DNA of 64,000 bases from Gnetum montanum (lineage: Eukaryota; Streptophyta; Gnetopsida; Gnetales; Gnetaceae): NCBI GenBank assembly GCA_015680685.1, contig MNCI01027447.1, forward strand, positions 260,638 through 324,637, read 5' to 3'. How positions within the stretch are numbered: position 1 is the stretch's first letter; each line of letters begins with the position of its first letter. The notes beneath the pieces are model-generated. The model worked only from the letters and a program-made list of their open reading frames with translations, was not told the DNA's origin and made no database searches. Below, piece after piece: positions 45,996-57,110 of the stretch. The translations under genes and the position numbers were made by a program.

Positions 45996-46008
45996 ATAAT
46001 CCATCATC

Positions 46009-48672
46009 ATGAATCCCGTAAATATCACTGCTGCCACTACCCAGAACATTGACATCTCACACACCACGGCTGCCCAGCAGTCTATCACACCACATTTGGG
46101 GGGGAAATCCACAATGGGGCCCCGTCGGTCTTTGAGGTTACAAGGGAGAGATCCAGCCGCTAACGTGAGTATAACTTCATCTGCATTAAGATACAAGTCG
46201 GCCTGGCAGTGGATCAGGCTGAAATCGAAGTAAAGAGACAATTTAAACTCTTTTACAGGGGAGGAAATGAGTTCATCCCTTCCCCATATGACGTAATCCC
46301 CATTCCGGAACAATTCTTGGAGCTCTTTACTCAGCTCCTTCTGCACAAGAGCCAGTCATTGGACCAACCCACGCTAGAGCCTCAGCTAGAGGAAGAAGAC
46401 GAGTTCACTGCCCAATCTGAGCAGGGGGAGACTCATACCACACCTTGAGCCCCCAAGCATAGATGAACCCCATCTTCCATCCCGGGACAGGGGAAGCCTT
46501 GTTCAGACAACACCCTAAACTCGCCCAAGTTCAGATGCCACCACCGGAAACGCCAGCACTCGTGCACATTCCGCTCCCNNNNNNNNNNNNNNNNNNNNNN
46601 NNNNNNNNNNNNNNNNNNNNNNNNNNNNNNNNNNNNNNNNNNNNNNNNNNNNNNNNNNNNNNNNNNNNNNNNNNNNNNNNNNNNNNNNNNNCATCACCAC
46701 GTCTCGCCCCACGCAATTCCCCCGATCACTGTTCCTCAAGCACAGCCCCAGCTGCAACAACAACAACAACCACAACATTTTCCTCTTAACATCTCAACCT
46801 TAGCACCGCCCACCGTTAACTACCCACAGGCACAACCGCCGATCATCCAGCCTTCGGCCTTTCAACCTGTGACCCAGCAATCTAGCTGGTATGCAGCTCC
46901 GCACCCCCAGCCTGTAGCTTCACCGAGCACCCAAGATTAGGTGGACACTAAAAAATTGATGCAAGAAGTAACAGATGAGGTAAAGCGCCTCAAAATCGTC
47001 GTTGATTGAGAGCTGAAAGTAGTAGATTTCTACAATGATGACCCTATCAGCTCCTCTGTCCCGCCATTGACTTTGCCCAAGGGTGTCCCCCTTCCAACGT
47101 TGACTAAGTATAACGGGGAGACAGACCCCAACGCCCATCTCATCACGTTCAGATAAGAGTGCGCACTCCTTCAGGCATGACCCCACTGCATACTACGAGT
47201 ATTCCCCATGTTCCTCGTGGGGAGGGCACTCGACTGGTATCGGGCCTTGCCCAGGAATTCCATCCTTTCCCTAGACGATCTTCTACGCCAGTTTGTGACC
47301 AGGTTCAAGTATAACTTGAAACCCGAAGCAACACTGGACAGCCTCATGCAGATCAAGCAAGCGCCGCTCGAACCAGTGCAGAAGTTCATTCAGAGGTGGA
47401 GCGCAGCTCTCAACGAGTTGCACGACCTGATCTCTCAAACCTATTTGCTCACAATACTGAAAGGGGCTGTTAATGACCTCTTCAAGTCAAAACTGTATTA
47501 CCTCAATGCGCGCGATCTGAATCAAGCATTTGAACAAATTAAAAACATAGAGGAAGCTGCTCAAAACAGCAACGACCCTGCGTACCTGGCCTTCAGAAAC
47601 CAACACACTAAGAAAGACAAAGAAAAGGCCAAGGCGACTGTAGCAGCAATAGCGGGGGCACAGCAAACAAACACCACACATCAATACAAACCACCCGTTC
47701 CCCCCACTAACTACTATCAGCCCGCTCCCACAACAGCCTTAGAGTCGTCACCACAAAACCCGACGAACCGTACGTGTAACTTCGAGAGGAAGGAACCCTC
47801 TCAGTACACGCCTTTACCGATGAAGCTATCCCAGCTCTTTGACCAACTCTTAAAGGCTGGATTGATGCAATACAAGCAATTGTCCCCAGCGGCTATCCAA
47901 AGACATGATCGGTTCTATCAACTCATACAGAACCCAAGCCTGGCAACGCCAGATGAGCTGCCTGTGCCCAAAGGATTTAGGATAGATCGCTTCTGCGACT
48001 ATCACCAATGCAACGGGCATGGAACAGATTACTGCTTCACCTTGAAGCAGGACATCCAAAAGATGATTGATGATAGCAAGATCACCTTCGACGAGGCTAA
48101 CCTCGTCCAACCGCAAAACCAGACCATGGGGGTGTACAAAGATCCCCTGAATGCTAAAGAGACACCGTACGTAATTACCTCGATCTATTGTGATGATGAC
48201 TCCAGCACACCCCACATCAACACCATCCATCCCAAAAACAAACAAGAAACATTTAACAAACCATTCGTGGTTCAGATTCCCCCTGCTAACTCTACACCTC
48301 AATCACCTCACGCCCCGCAGCGGCCATTCGTAATCCGAGTGCCCTCCAAAATACCCACCTCTGACGTCAGGACACGCCAACAAATATACGTAGTGTGCAT
48401 CCCTCCGGCTAACCCCGCAGGTACCCCAACCCCTCATGCTCAGCCTACCCCTTTCGTAGTTCGAGTACCACCTGCCGTTGCAATGACAGAGGCCCAGCCT
48501 CCACCAAGACCAACCTCGTACGTCGTCAGGCTACCGGTGCAAACTCCTACCCAATCGTATGCACAACCCCGTCCTGCTCCCTATGTCGTAAAAATTCCTG
48601 GGCAATCCCAGACTCCGAGGTCAACTCCACCTCCGCGTGACACACGAGAACGCCTGGCAGATAGGCTTACGT
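46009..48672 (+). pseudogene. Tat-1 gag
   Basis: Gag probably starts at ATG 46009 (MNPVNITAATTQN). After a frameshift it continues with EVKRQFKLFYRGGNEFIPS, a Pro/Gln-rich stretch (partly lost in an N run) and LPTLTKYNGETDPNAHL (near 47095-47145). The retrotrans_gag domain has MFLVGRALDWYRALP, FVTRFKYNLKPEATLDSL and PVQKFIQRW (47208-47410). From 47208 to 48674 the frame is open. A zinc-knuckle-like FCDYHQCNGHGTDYCF occurs near 47992-48040. The C-terminal part has repeated PFVV(R/Q)(V/I)P motifs (48250-48600). Stops near 46939, 47009, 47155, 47179 and 48672 break it. Confidence 0.85.
46579..46691. other. Assembly gap (113 N)
   Basis: A run of N within the Pro/Gln-rich part of Tat-1 gag. Confidence 0.99.
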
Positions 48673-48680
48673 GAGAACGT

Positions 48681-49919
48681 TTGGAGAAAGAGTGCCAATG
48701 GCTAGCTTTGGGGGCACCTAAGCCCACTCCCCTAAACTCTGTACCCATGTCATCATCTAATGATCAACTAAGCACAGGCAACAAAGGTGAGTCGTCTGAA
48801 AGACATGAATCATCTAAAATGACAGCTCCGGAAACTGAAAAGTCAACAAAACGAGAGATAAAACTATTGGGTCTGATGGATCCAGTCAACACCGATAGAA
48901 ACACCCCCAATAGTGAAAACTTTGCAGACGCCTTGACACAAGTCACACAGGCATTAAAACAAAAGAACACTTCACTAAGCTTGTATGACTTAGTCCTAAC
49001 GTCTCAAACACATCGGGAAGCTCTAGTACGCATGTTAACGTCAATCCCGGTGAGCGAGGACTTACCCCCAAACGAACCCTCAATCCATGCGGTGATGTTT
49101 TCACCTCACGAGACTACTCCCAAGCCTCTAAGTTTTCATGATGACAACATCAAGGTGGATAAGAAAACGAAGGAGGTAACAACAGCACCCATGTTCATAA
49201 CGATATGTATAAACCGGTTTAAGATACACAGGGTCCATGTAGACGATGGAGCTGCAACAAACGTTGTGCCGTACCACATCATTGAACAACTAGGACTTAC
49301 TGAACTACTTAAACCAACCACGACTACATGTTTAAGGTCATTCAGTGGGTCACGCGTAATGGTGAAAGGTACAATAACCTTAAAATTCATAGCGGGAGAT
49401 CAATTTCCAACATCTGCCGATTTCCTAGTAGTAGATGAGATGCCGGGGTTCAACCTAATATTGGAAAGACCCTGGTTAGCCCAACTAAGAGCTGTCTCTT
49501 CCCCCATACATCAAGAAATCCACCTGCCTTATGAAGGCGGAGAAATCGTCATACACGGTGAGGCAGCTACTCCTATTATCTCGTCGCATATGGACATGGA
49601 CCAAGGCTCGAAAGTCGAACTGGAAAAACCTAGCCAAAATAACGAGAATCCATGACCATCGATAAGCAGTAAATCTCCTGACATGGAACAAAAACCTTCT
49701 CAAAAAGAAATGCCTGTGCCTCCTCAAGTAGAAGCTAATATAGAGCTCTCTACAGACACTGAAATATCAAAAAACGCTAACACAAGAGACATTCCATCAG
49801 AGGTCCCTTGGGCCAAATTACCGTTTAATGTAATCAGCGAAGGGGACGCTGAATACCGGATCATACCTATTAAAACATCGTCTAACATTAAAACGAAAAA
49901 AATCAAAAAACTACTGAAA
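48681..49919 (+). pseudogene. Tat-1 aspartic protease and linker
   Basis: The frame continues from gag after a TGA. A long linker leads to the retropepsin domain: PMFITICINRFKIHRVHVDD (near 49189-49248), with the active site in VHVDDGAATNVV, then LRSFSGSRVMVKGTITLKF, DFLVVDEMPGFNLILERPWL and IHLPYEGGEIVIHGE. After a TGA (49653-49655) a related frame runs 49683-49919 (WAKLPFNVISEGDAEYRII). RT does not follow directly, and the next pol sequence is 5 kb away at 54982. Confidence 0.82.
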
Positions 49920-49929
49920 TGATACTATC

Positions 49930-50277
49930 ACTCTTAGTCTGAAATGACGTTAAACTACAAAAAGTCCGAAATGATGTTAAACTATAACAAGTTCGAAATG
50001 ACACTAAACTACGATCAAATAGGAAAAACAATTAAATGCCACTCCCAGTCCAAAATGACACTAAACTATCATGTCCGCACAGGCATAAAACTAGCCATGA
50101 TCAACAATGATCGGTTGAACGAGAAATCTATCCACGTCCTCCAAAACATTTCCCGATTACACAAGGGGCCCGAAATGGCCATAAACTATGCATGGGGCTC
50201 GAAATGGCCATAAAACTACGCATGGGGCCCGAAATGGCCATAAACTACGCACGGGGCCCGAAATGGCCATAAACTAG
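49930..50277 (+). repeat. TAAACT tandem repeats, copy 1 (after protease)
   Basis: Two sub-arrays. The first has about four units of a 31-bp type (GAAATGACRNTAAACTAC, 49939-50070). The second has four units of a 37-bp type (CGAAATGGCCATAAACTACG, 50167-50277). Both share the core ATGRC...TAAACT, also seen in the arrays at 54772 and 58440. Confidence 0.85.
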
Positions 50278-50985
50278 TACATGCTGTTCGCTTTACTTTT
50301 ATAATCACATTTCCGTAATACACTTAAAACAGAAAACAAACCAAATTATTTTTACATTCATATCTCATGTTCAACAAAAAGAAATATTTATATAGTTATT
50401 ACATGCAATCAATAGTCTTTGTCCTTTCCACAGTTTTCAAGATACAGTTGCAGTATAAATCTGAGTCGAAAAACACCAAAAAAAAAAAAACAAAACAACT
50501 TAAGAGCTAAAATGCTAAACATCTGGGACATGATGATCGTCCCCCTTGGACCTGCTAGCGTCAGAGGCCTCTGCTCCACTGGGGCCAGCTTCTCCAGTTT
50601 CATCTCCACCTTCCTCCTGAAAAGGTCAAAAAGAAACAGAGATAACAAACACAAGAATAAGCGAATGTCAAAATTTCAAACATTATTCAATCAATTAACT
50701 TCATGAACACGAAACGCTTACCATAGGGGATCCCCCCAGGCTGAATTCCAGTCACCACAGGATTTCCTCTTTGGGAACACTTGCCCAATCTGTCCCGTCG
50801 AGACCTAAGTCAACATCTGCCAGAGCCTTTCCCTTGTCAACATTCGACCAGGTGGGACGTTTCAAAGGGAACTCCCCCACTGACACCTCCCCAGAAGCAG
50901 TTGTTATCCGCCGTTTAGGGGATTCCATCTCTACAATTATGTTTTGGGCAAATGTGTCGAAGGCAGAGCGCAGACCAAGGCCTTC

Positions 50986-50986
50986 N
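50986..50986. other. Single ambiguous base
   Basis: One N in the antisense gene's seventh exon. The minus-strand frame is open on both sides only if one base is removed here, so it is probably an assembly or base-calling error rather than a biological frameshift. Confidence 0.7.
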
Positions 50987-53907
50987 ATAATCTGGCTGCG
51001 GCGAATTCATACCAGGCCTTCAGATCGTCACGTTCCACCGATAGTTCAGAAACCTCTTTCTCTTTCGGCTGAATCTGGAGCCACAATTGCTCAATGGATC
51101 GCCTACATGTCCATACTGCCTTAGCATTGTGAACAAATCCCTCTGCTACCTCTTCGTAAACGGGTCTGGGCAATTGCTCAATTTCTGAGGAAAGTGTTGG
51201 CAAACTCTCCATGTTGACAGTCTTAGACGGATCCCACCTCAGTTGGGCACCTATCAATAGGGAAAAGACAAACGTTAGAACAGACAAAATCGAGAATCAA
51301 ACTCTAACGTAGTAAGGATCTTTGGATGTTCCCATACCTATTTCAGGATGAATCCCTTCGATCCGCTCAACGACCTCCTCGGCCACACCAGCTACGAAAT
51401 CCCTTTTACTTGGCATTTCCATCCAAGTAAAAGGTCCATTAGGGCGCGACATGCTGACCTTTGGCGGCACTTCGGGGGGAATCTCTGACTCCTTCTCAGG
51501 GATGGTCTCGCTCTCCTCTGAGTCAAGCGAAAAATCCACAATGAGATAAAAATATATTAAGCTATACAACTAAGTAACGAGACATACCATTCCTTCTAAT
51601 CTCCTCCGATGTGGGAGGGGCTCTAAGGTCCAAGTTGCCTGTGAGAAAATTACTGAACATCTCTTCAGTTTCCGCCTGATCATCTAGTGGTTCAGTGTTT
51701 CCAGTTCCTTCCCCCAGCACTTCAGTCCCTCCCGCCGGGTTAGTTAATTCCTCATCCTCAGGTATAGTCTGCAAATCATGTCTCTTGACTTTTCAACACA
51801 AAATAGATGAAGTTAGCCGCATACAACCGTTAATCATTCAAACTATCCGCAAGATAAGCGAAGTAAAGAAAATGAGAGGTTTACCAGGTATTTTAAATCG
51901 AATCCGCTTTACTTTGGGTAGTTCAATCTCACTGGTCTCCTCAGCTACGTGGTCACGCTTCGCCAATTTTGATTTGGCCTTGCCTATGGTGTCTTTGACT
52001 ACCCGCTCTGTCTTTTTTGCAGCGTAGGACATTCCGTCTGGTTCCGGCCCTACACTGTCGCGCGTATGGAGTGAGGCGCCAGACGATCCACCCGTAGTGA
52101 TCGTAAGAGATTCATCAATCCCCTCGGGGGCGTCTTAGGACTTAGCCGTGTCGAATAGGTGGTTTACCCAGGGGCGAGATAACTGATTCCTATCCCGCAA
52201 AACATATCTGTCCTCCCCACGAACCACTAAAAATTTGGCCAAATGACGAACATAACCGGCAAAAAAGGCAAAAGTGAAATGGGACTGAGCGTCTATGTTT
52301 GAATGCAGCCGCACTATCTCTTTAGTCATGCCCGATACTAAGAATTCAGCCCAATTGTAGCGCATGCCAGCCTCTAGAATAGTGCGCACAACTCGCACTG
52401 CTTCAACCTCAAGACTCTTAACTTACAATAGAGTCTTCGGAAACAGACGCGCCTGAAATAAGGGGTAAAGCTCATTGACTTCGTCAACTTTCATCCTCCT
52501 CTACATTGGAAATCCTTTGGCGCCCTTAGTCACCCCTAACCAATCCTCTAAAGCGCGGATCGTCTGAATTTCTTTGTGTGTCCTATCTAAAACAATCTTC
52601 ACACCACTTGCAGGCACGCCAAAAAAATCCGCAAAAAATTGGGGTGATAATTCAAAAATTACTTTAATGCCCTTAATACGAGCGCTATAGCGAGACACAG
52701 ATCTGTCAAACGAATCCATGATCCCGATCATCTCCGCTATAAACACGTTCGGGCTAGGGGCCGTGAAGAGCGCCATGAGGCCGGCATGTTCTAAACATGC
52801 AATAATGGATGGCGGGGCTTTTACCCGTAACCACTTCTAGGCGGCAATGGTTTCACCGAATTTCATAGAAAGAGTTGCTTCAGTCCGCCCAGTCACAACA
52901 GAATCCCCGCCAGAGGTGGTGCTAGATGTAGAAACAAATCCAAAACCCTTGCATTAGTTTAACACTTGGCAATTGAACAAACACATCACGGCATCTAGAA
53001 AACATTGCCACTTACTCTCTATGTTAGATTTTGAGGTTTCGCCCAGATCAGAAGCAGGTGGAAAGATTGGGCCATTAGGGGACCAGTCAGCGTGCAACCA
53101 TCCACGCGTGGTGCATTGTGCAAACGCCTTAGAAAATTTCTTGTGGAAATGCTTCATGGCGCTGCTAGTGTGGGCCAAAACTGCCTCACGAAGAGTGGGG
53201 CCCACCATGAACACCTCCAAAGCCGTGCGTGCCAATGCGATCTCATCATCGCCTGCGTAGGCCCCTTCTTTCGTAACTTTCGGCCTACAGAAAGGTGAAA
53301 ACATGTGTTAAAACAAGAGCAAATATTTGAATATAAAAAAGAGGAACAACCAGATCTAAAACGAGATTACCTTTCTACCCGGTATACTGAGCCGGGAGGA
53401 TTTTGAAACAAGGTGTGTGCGCGGCCAGCCAGAAATAATGTGTCGTTGATATAGTTGGGCCCCCGCGGCAGCCGGTCCCACACACGTATCAATGGATGGG
53501 TAGATTTTGGACCACTGGGGGGAACACCCTCGGCGACAAGTGGCCCTTCATCAATATCGTCCATAAACATTCTAACACCCTCCGCTGCACCGGGTAACAT
53601 GGCCTCGATGATGCTCCGCGCCACATCCTCACCTAAGTGGGACCAAATCACAACCCTGAAATGGTCTAATATGAAGGCCAAAAATTCATGGGCCCCGTCC
53701 CGAAACCAGACCCCATTGTTCTCAACGATTAAGTCTGGGGTCGGATCACCGCCCTCAATGGAACCAAACCATGTCAACACCCCAACTAGCTCAACCACTA
53801 GAAGGGGAGGTTCAACGTCCCTGCAAACCATTAAAACAACCCCAAAGATTAATCATACCGAAGACTTCATTTTCAAAAATAGACATTCGCGGAAAATGTT
53901 TCTAACT

Positions 53908-54290
53908 GTTACGTTCGGCGTATACGCTGGGCGTATACGCAAACAGTTACACTTGGCGTATACGCTGGGCGTAGAGAAAAAACAGTTACGCTCGGCGTAT
54001 ACGCTGGGCGTAGAGAAAAAAACTGTTACGCTCGGCGTATACGCTGGGCGTAGAGACAAAACAGTTACGCTCGGCGTATACGCTGGGCGTAGAGAAAAAA
54101 ACAGTTACGCTCGTCGTATACGCTGGCGTAGAGAAAAAAATAGTTACGCTCGGCGTATACGCTGGGCGTAGAGAGAAACAGTTACGCTCGGCGTATACGC
54201 TGGGCGTAGAGAAAAAATAGTTACACTGGGCGTATACGCTGGGCGTAGAGAAAAAACAGTTACGCTCGGCGTAGAGAACAAAAAATAGTC
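53908..54290 (-). repeat. Tandem array in intron 1 of the antisense gene
   Basis: Nine full units and a partial one of about 40 bp, with core (plus strand) GTTACGCTCGGCGTATACGC followed by TGGGCGTAGAGAAAAA. Each full unit holds the 10-bp palindrome GCGTATACGC or a near copy. The array lies wholly between the exon 1 donor (54342) and the exon 2 acceptor (53821). Open frames through it are repeat artefacts. Confidence 0.88.
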
Positions 54291-54594
54291 TACGCTACAA
54301 AAACAGGCGAAAAATAAACAAAAAAAAGAGTCAAGAGCCTACCTGCTAGAAGATCCAGGCCATGTGGGAAGACTCGGGCGAGGTAGGCCCTGCAGCATCG
54401 CCTCGCTCTCCTCCGCGAATGTTAGCTCCGGCCCTTTTCTTCCTCAGTCGTCTATCTCCTTGCCTCTACCCATCTCGGCGTTTACGCTATGTTCTCTTGG
54501 CGTCTACGCTGGGGTTTGGCTTGGCGTCTACGCTGGGGTTTCGCTCGCACGCTCACGCTTGGAAGGACATGACAAAATGAAGCCCCTTTTCCCC

Positions 54595-54650
54595 TTTTAT
54601 AGCACTCTGACACCGACGCCGACGCTGACGCTGACGCTGGCGTTGATGCT
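54595..54650 (-). promoter_or_regulatory. Promoter of the antisense gene (TATA box and TGACG repeats)
   Basis: The minus strand has GCTATAAAAGGGG, a strong plant TATA box (core 54602-54595), about 200 bp before the exon 1 ATG. Immediately upstream, at 54608-54645, TGACGC words repeat (plus strand GCTGACGCTGACGCTGG). TGACG is the core of the as-1 type site bound by plant TGA bZIP factors, so this may be an inducible promoter. That last step is inference. Confidence 0.6.
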
Positions 54651-54771
54651 GCCGCCGCCCTTCGTTTTCCTTACCTTTTTTTTGCCTCGTTTTTCGTGCT
54701 TTTTCAGATTTTCCTTGAATTTTTGAAAAATACATAAAAATTACATGCATAAACTAAATAAAATGCAAAAT

Positions 54772-54880
54772 TTAGGCATTAAACTGCAGTTCGTTGCCCG
54801 GTAAGGCATTAAACTGCCGTTCGTTGCCCGGTAAGGCATTAAACTACCGTTAGTTGCCCGGTAAGGCAAGAAACTGTCGT
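54772..54880 (+). repeat. TAAACT tandem repeats, copy 2 (before RT)
   Basis: Three full units and a partial one of about 35 bp (GGCATTAAACTGCCGTTCGT followed by TGCCCGGTAA). They share the TAAACT core with the arrays at 49930 and 58440 and close the antisense module on its upstream side. Confidence 0.85.
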
Positions 54881-54967
54881 TTCACTGTCACGTTAACCCA
54901 CTGTCATACATATACACTAAAAATTGCCAAAAGATATAGAACGACCGTCGCTATCTTACTAGGCTCT

Positions 54968-54981
54968 CTATTTATTGACAG
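54968..54981 (+). promoter_or_regulatory. Sense 3' splice site before Tat-1 RT
   Basis: CTATTTATTGACAG is followed by G at 54982 and opens the RT frame. It is a good acceptor. Ogre/Tat-type elements are known to splice an intron between protease and RT, so the 5 kb upstream could be removed from the sense RNA. I cannot choose the donor with confidence. Confidence 0.5.
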
Positions 54982-56650
54982 GAATCAGCCTAATGGATTG
55001 CAAGCGCTTGACTAAGCCGTTAGTTATTGATGGACCATACGACGAGGTTGAAAGGAACATCGATATGAAGCTCATCCATGCGAGTTCGTCAATAAATAAC
55101 GCAATAATAGCTTCAACACAGCAAACGGTTAAAAACTATGAGGGTATGACAAAATCCCTCGACAAAGAAGCCAAAAATATTACTGAAGATCCTCTAATCG
55201 AAACTCCCATCACCATGCCTGATGGGGAAATTAAAATTCTAAAATTAAGTGCATTACTAGAACCGCGTCTGGCTAGAGATATCGAAAACGTGCTTAGGGA
55301 CAATATGAAAGCATTTGCTTGGTCCTATACAGACATGCCCGGACTAGACCCTCGTATCATCCAGCACAACATTATCCTTGACCCAAGACTAAGGCCAGTG
55401 AAACAGAAAGCACAAAAGGTCAAGCCCGAGGTGGCATTAGCAGTTCGTAGTGAGATTACCAAGCTTTACCAAGCTGGTTTCATTAGGGCTATTGATTACG
55501 CCGAGTGGGTGTCAAACATGGTTATAGTCCCAAAGAAGAACGGAAGTATCTGCCTATGCATTGACTTCTGAGACCTCAACATAGCAAACATAAAAGATGA
55601 CTTTCCCTTACCTAGCATTGATCAACTAATTGATTCAACCGTTGGGCATGCCCTGTTATCTTTTATGGATGGGTTCTCGGGGTATAACCAGATACGTATT
55701 AATCCAGAACACCAGCTTCGAACCACTTTTATGACACCTTGGAGAACCTTTTGTTACACGATGATGCCTTTCGGTCTCAAGAACGCTGGGGCCACATATC
55801 AAAGGGCGATGACATACATCTTCAGTGATTACATCTTACATTCGCTCAACGATTACGTGGATGACATAGTGGTTAAATCAAAAACGTCAGAACAACATGT
55901 ACAGGATCTTGACCTAGTGTTGAAACGTTGTCTAAAATACGAACTAAGGCTTAACCCAAAGAAATGCGTCTTCAGCGTCAAGACAGGTAAACTGCTTGGA
56001 TTCGTAACCTCAGAAGCAGGGATACAGGTAGACCCCAATAAGGTTAAGGCCATTGCAAACCTGAAATCACCTAGCAACTTAACCGAACTTCGAGGGCTAC
56101 AAGGTCGATTACAATTCATCAGGAGGTTCATAGAAAAATTGACAGAAAAGCTAACACCTATGAACCACCTACTATGCAAAAATGTCCATTTTGAATGGAC
56201 CCCGCAGTGCCAAGAAGCATTTGACAACATTAAGACGGCGCTTGCTCTACTACCCACGGTGTACCCACCCAAAAATGACAAGCCATTTTACATCTACCTG
56301 GCCACATCAGAATCATCAATCGCGTCTATGCTTTGCCAGAAACAAGATGACGGAACTGAAGTCCCTGTATACTACCTGAGCCATGCATTAGTGGCCCATG
56401 AAAAAAGATACAACGACGTAGAAAAGTCATGTTTAGCTTTAGTTTTCTCTCTAAAGAAATGGCGACATTATCTTTTCCAAAATCAGGCTAACATAATTTG
56501 CAAAGATAATGTACTTAGAGCTATAACTGGAAATATCTACGAATCAAGCAGGATAGCCCGTTGGAAAGCCATCATAGCTGAGTTTGACCTGCGCTACATG
56601 GCACAATCGTCAGTCAAAGGCCAAGCGATAGCAAATCAAATGACTACGTC
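54982..56650 (+). pseudogene. Tat-1 reverse transcriptase and first RNase H
   Basis: After a linker the RT shows EWVSNMVIVPKKNGSICLCID (55503-55565), a TGA where the family has Arg (55569-55571), then DDFPLPSIDQLID, FMDGFSGYNQIRINPEHQ, MPFGLKNAGATYQR and the catalytic YVDDIVVKSK (near 55853-55883). The first RNase H follows (IYLATSESSIASMLCQ, VEKSCLALVFSLKKWRHYL, near 56290-56475). It has Ala in place of the usual first Asp. Tat elements typically degrade this domain because they carry a second one. Confidence 0.9.
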
Positions 56651-56689
56651 GCCAACACAAGATCTAGGTATAATAGAACCCGAATTCCC

Positions 56690-57110
56690 AGACGAAAATG
56701 TAAATGTAATAGATACAGTGCCGGATAACTACGATGCCATTCTAAACTTCGATAGAGCATCCACCTTTCGAGGAGGAAGTGCTGCTGTTGTAATCACATA
56801 CCCCTCTGGGGAAATTAAACCTATTGCTTACCGCTTCAATTTTCATTGTACTAATAATATAGCAGAGTATGAAGGCTTCCTTAGAGGTCTCGTGGCTGCA
56901 CTAGCTTCGGACATTACACGGCTTGTAGTTAGAGGGGACTCACAACTAGTCGTAAACCAGGTCACAGACGTCTATACATGTAAAGCACAACACTTACAAC
57001 CATACTGTGATTTGGCTAAACACCTACTTAAACAATTCGAAAGCGTCGATGTCCGACATGTCTTTAGGAATGACAATACCATTGCAGACGCATTAGCAAC
57101 CTTGGCCTTA
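56690..57110 (+). pseudogene. Tat-1 second (archaeal-type) RNase H
   Basis: A separate RNase H fold occurs between the first RNase H and the integrase. Its acidic residues are visible in NFDRASTFRGGSAAVVI (near 56745-56795), NNIAEYEGFLRGL (Glu, near 56850), VVRGDSQLVVNQV (Asp, near 56926-56965) and NTIADALATL (Asp, near 57077). A dual RNase H is the defining trait of the Tat lineage. The frame is open here. Confidence 0.88.

Larger units (their letters stand above)
50515..54398 (-). pseudogene. Antisense multi-exon gene embedded in Tat-1
   Basis: I do not recognise this gene. On the minus strand I can trace eight exons with GT-AG borders: 54398-54343 (ATG; MLQGLPRPSL), 53820-53371 (DVEPPLLVVELVGVLTWFG), 53284-53016 (PKVTKEGAYAGDDE), 52921-51885, 51768-51588 (TIPEDEELTNPAGG), 51517-51338 (ESETIPEKESEIPPEV), 51250-50722, and 50616-50515 (ending GDDHHVPDV, stop). 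Phases agree at exon joins 1-2, 2-3, 5-6, 6-7 and 7-8. They disagree by one base at 3-4 and 4-5. The long exon has a globular domain with IKGIKVIFELSPQFFADFF and GVPASG, then acidic and coiled-coil parts (PKEKEVSELSVERDDLKAW). It carries four or five stops, a frameshift at the N (50986) and a nine-codon upstream ORF. It is a decayed gene whose product was probably not structural. Confidence 0.68.

Noticed and set aside
53455-54171. A 238-codon open plus-strand frame with repeated VYAGR/AYTLGV motifs
   Set aside because: Its second half is the translation of the roughly 40-bp tandem array, and its first half is the reverse of antisense exon 2. It is a repeat artefact, not a gene.
53908-54290. 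CRISPR-like array of direct repeats
   Set aside because: The units are contiguous tandem repeats with no unique spacers, in plant retrotransposon DNA.
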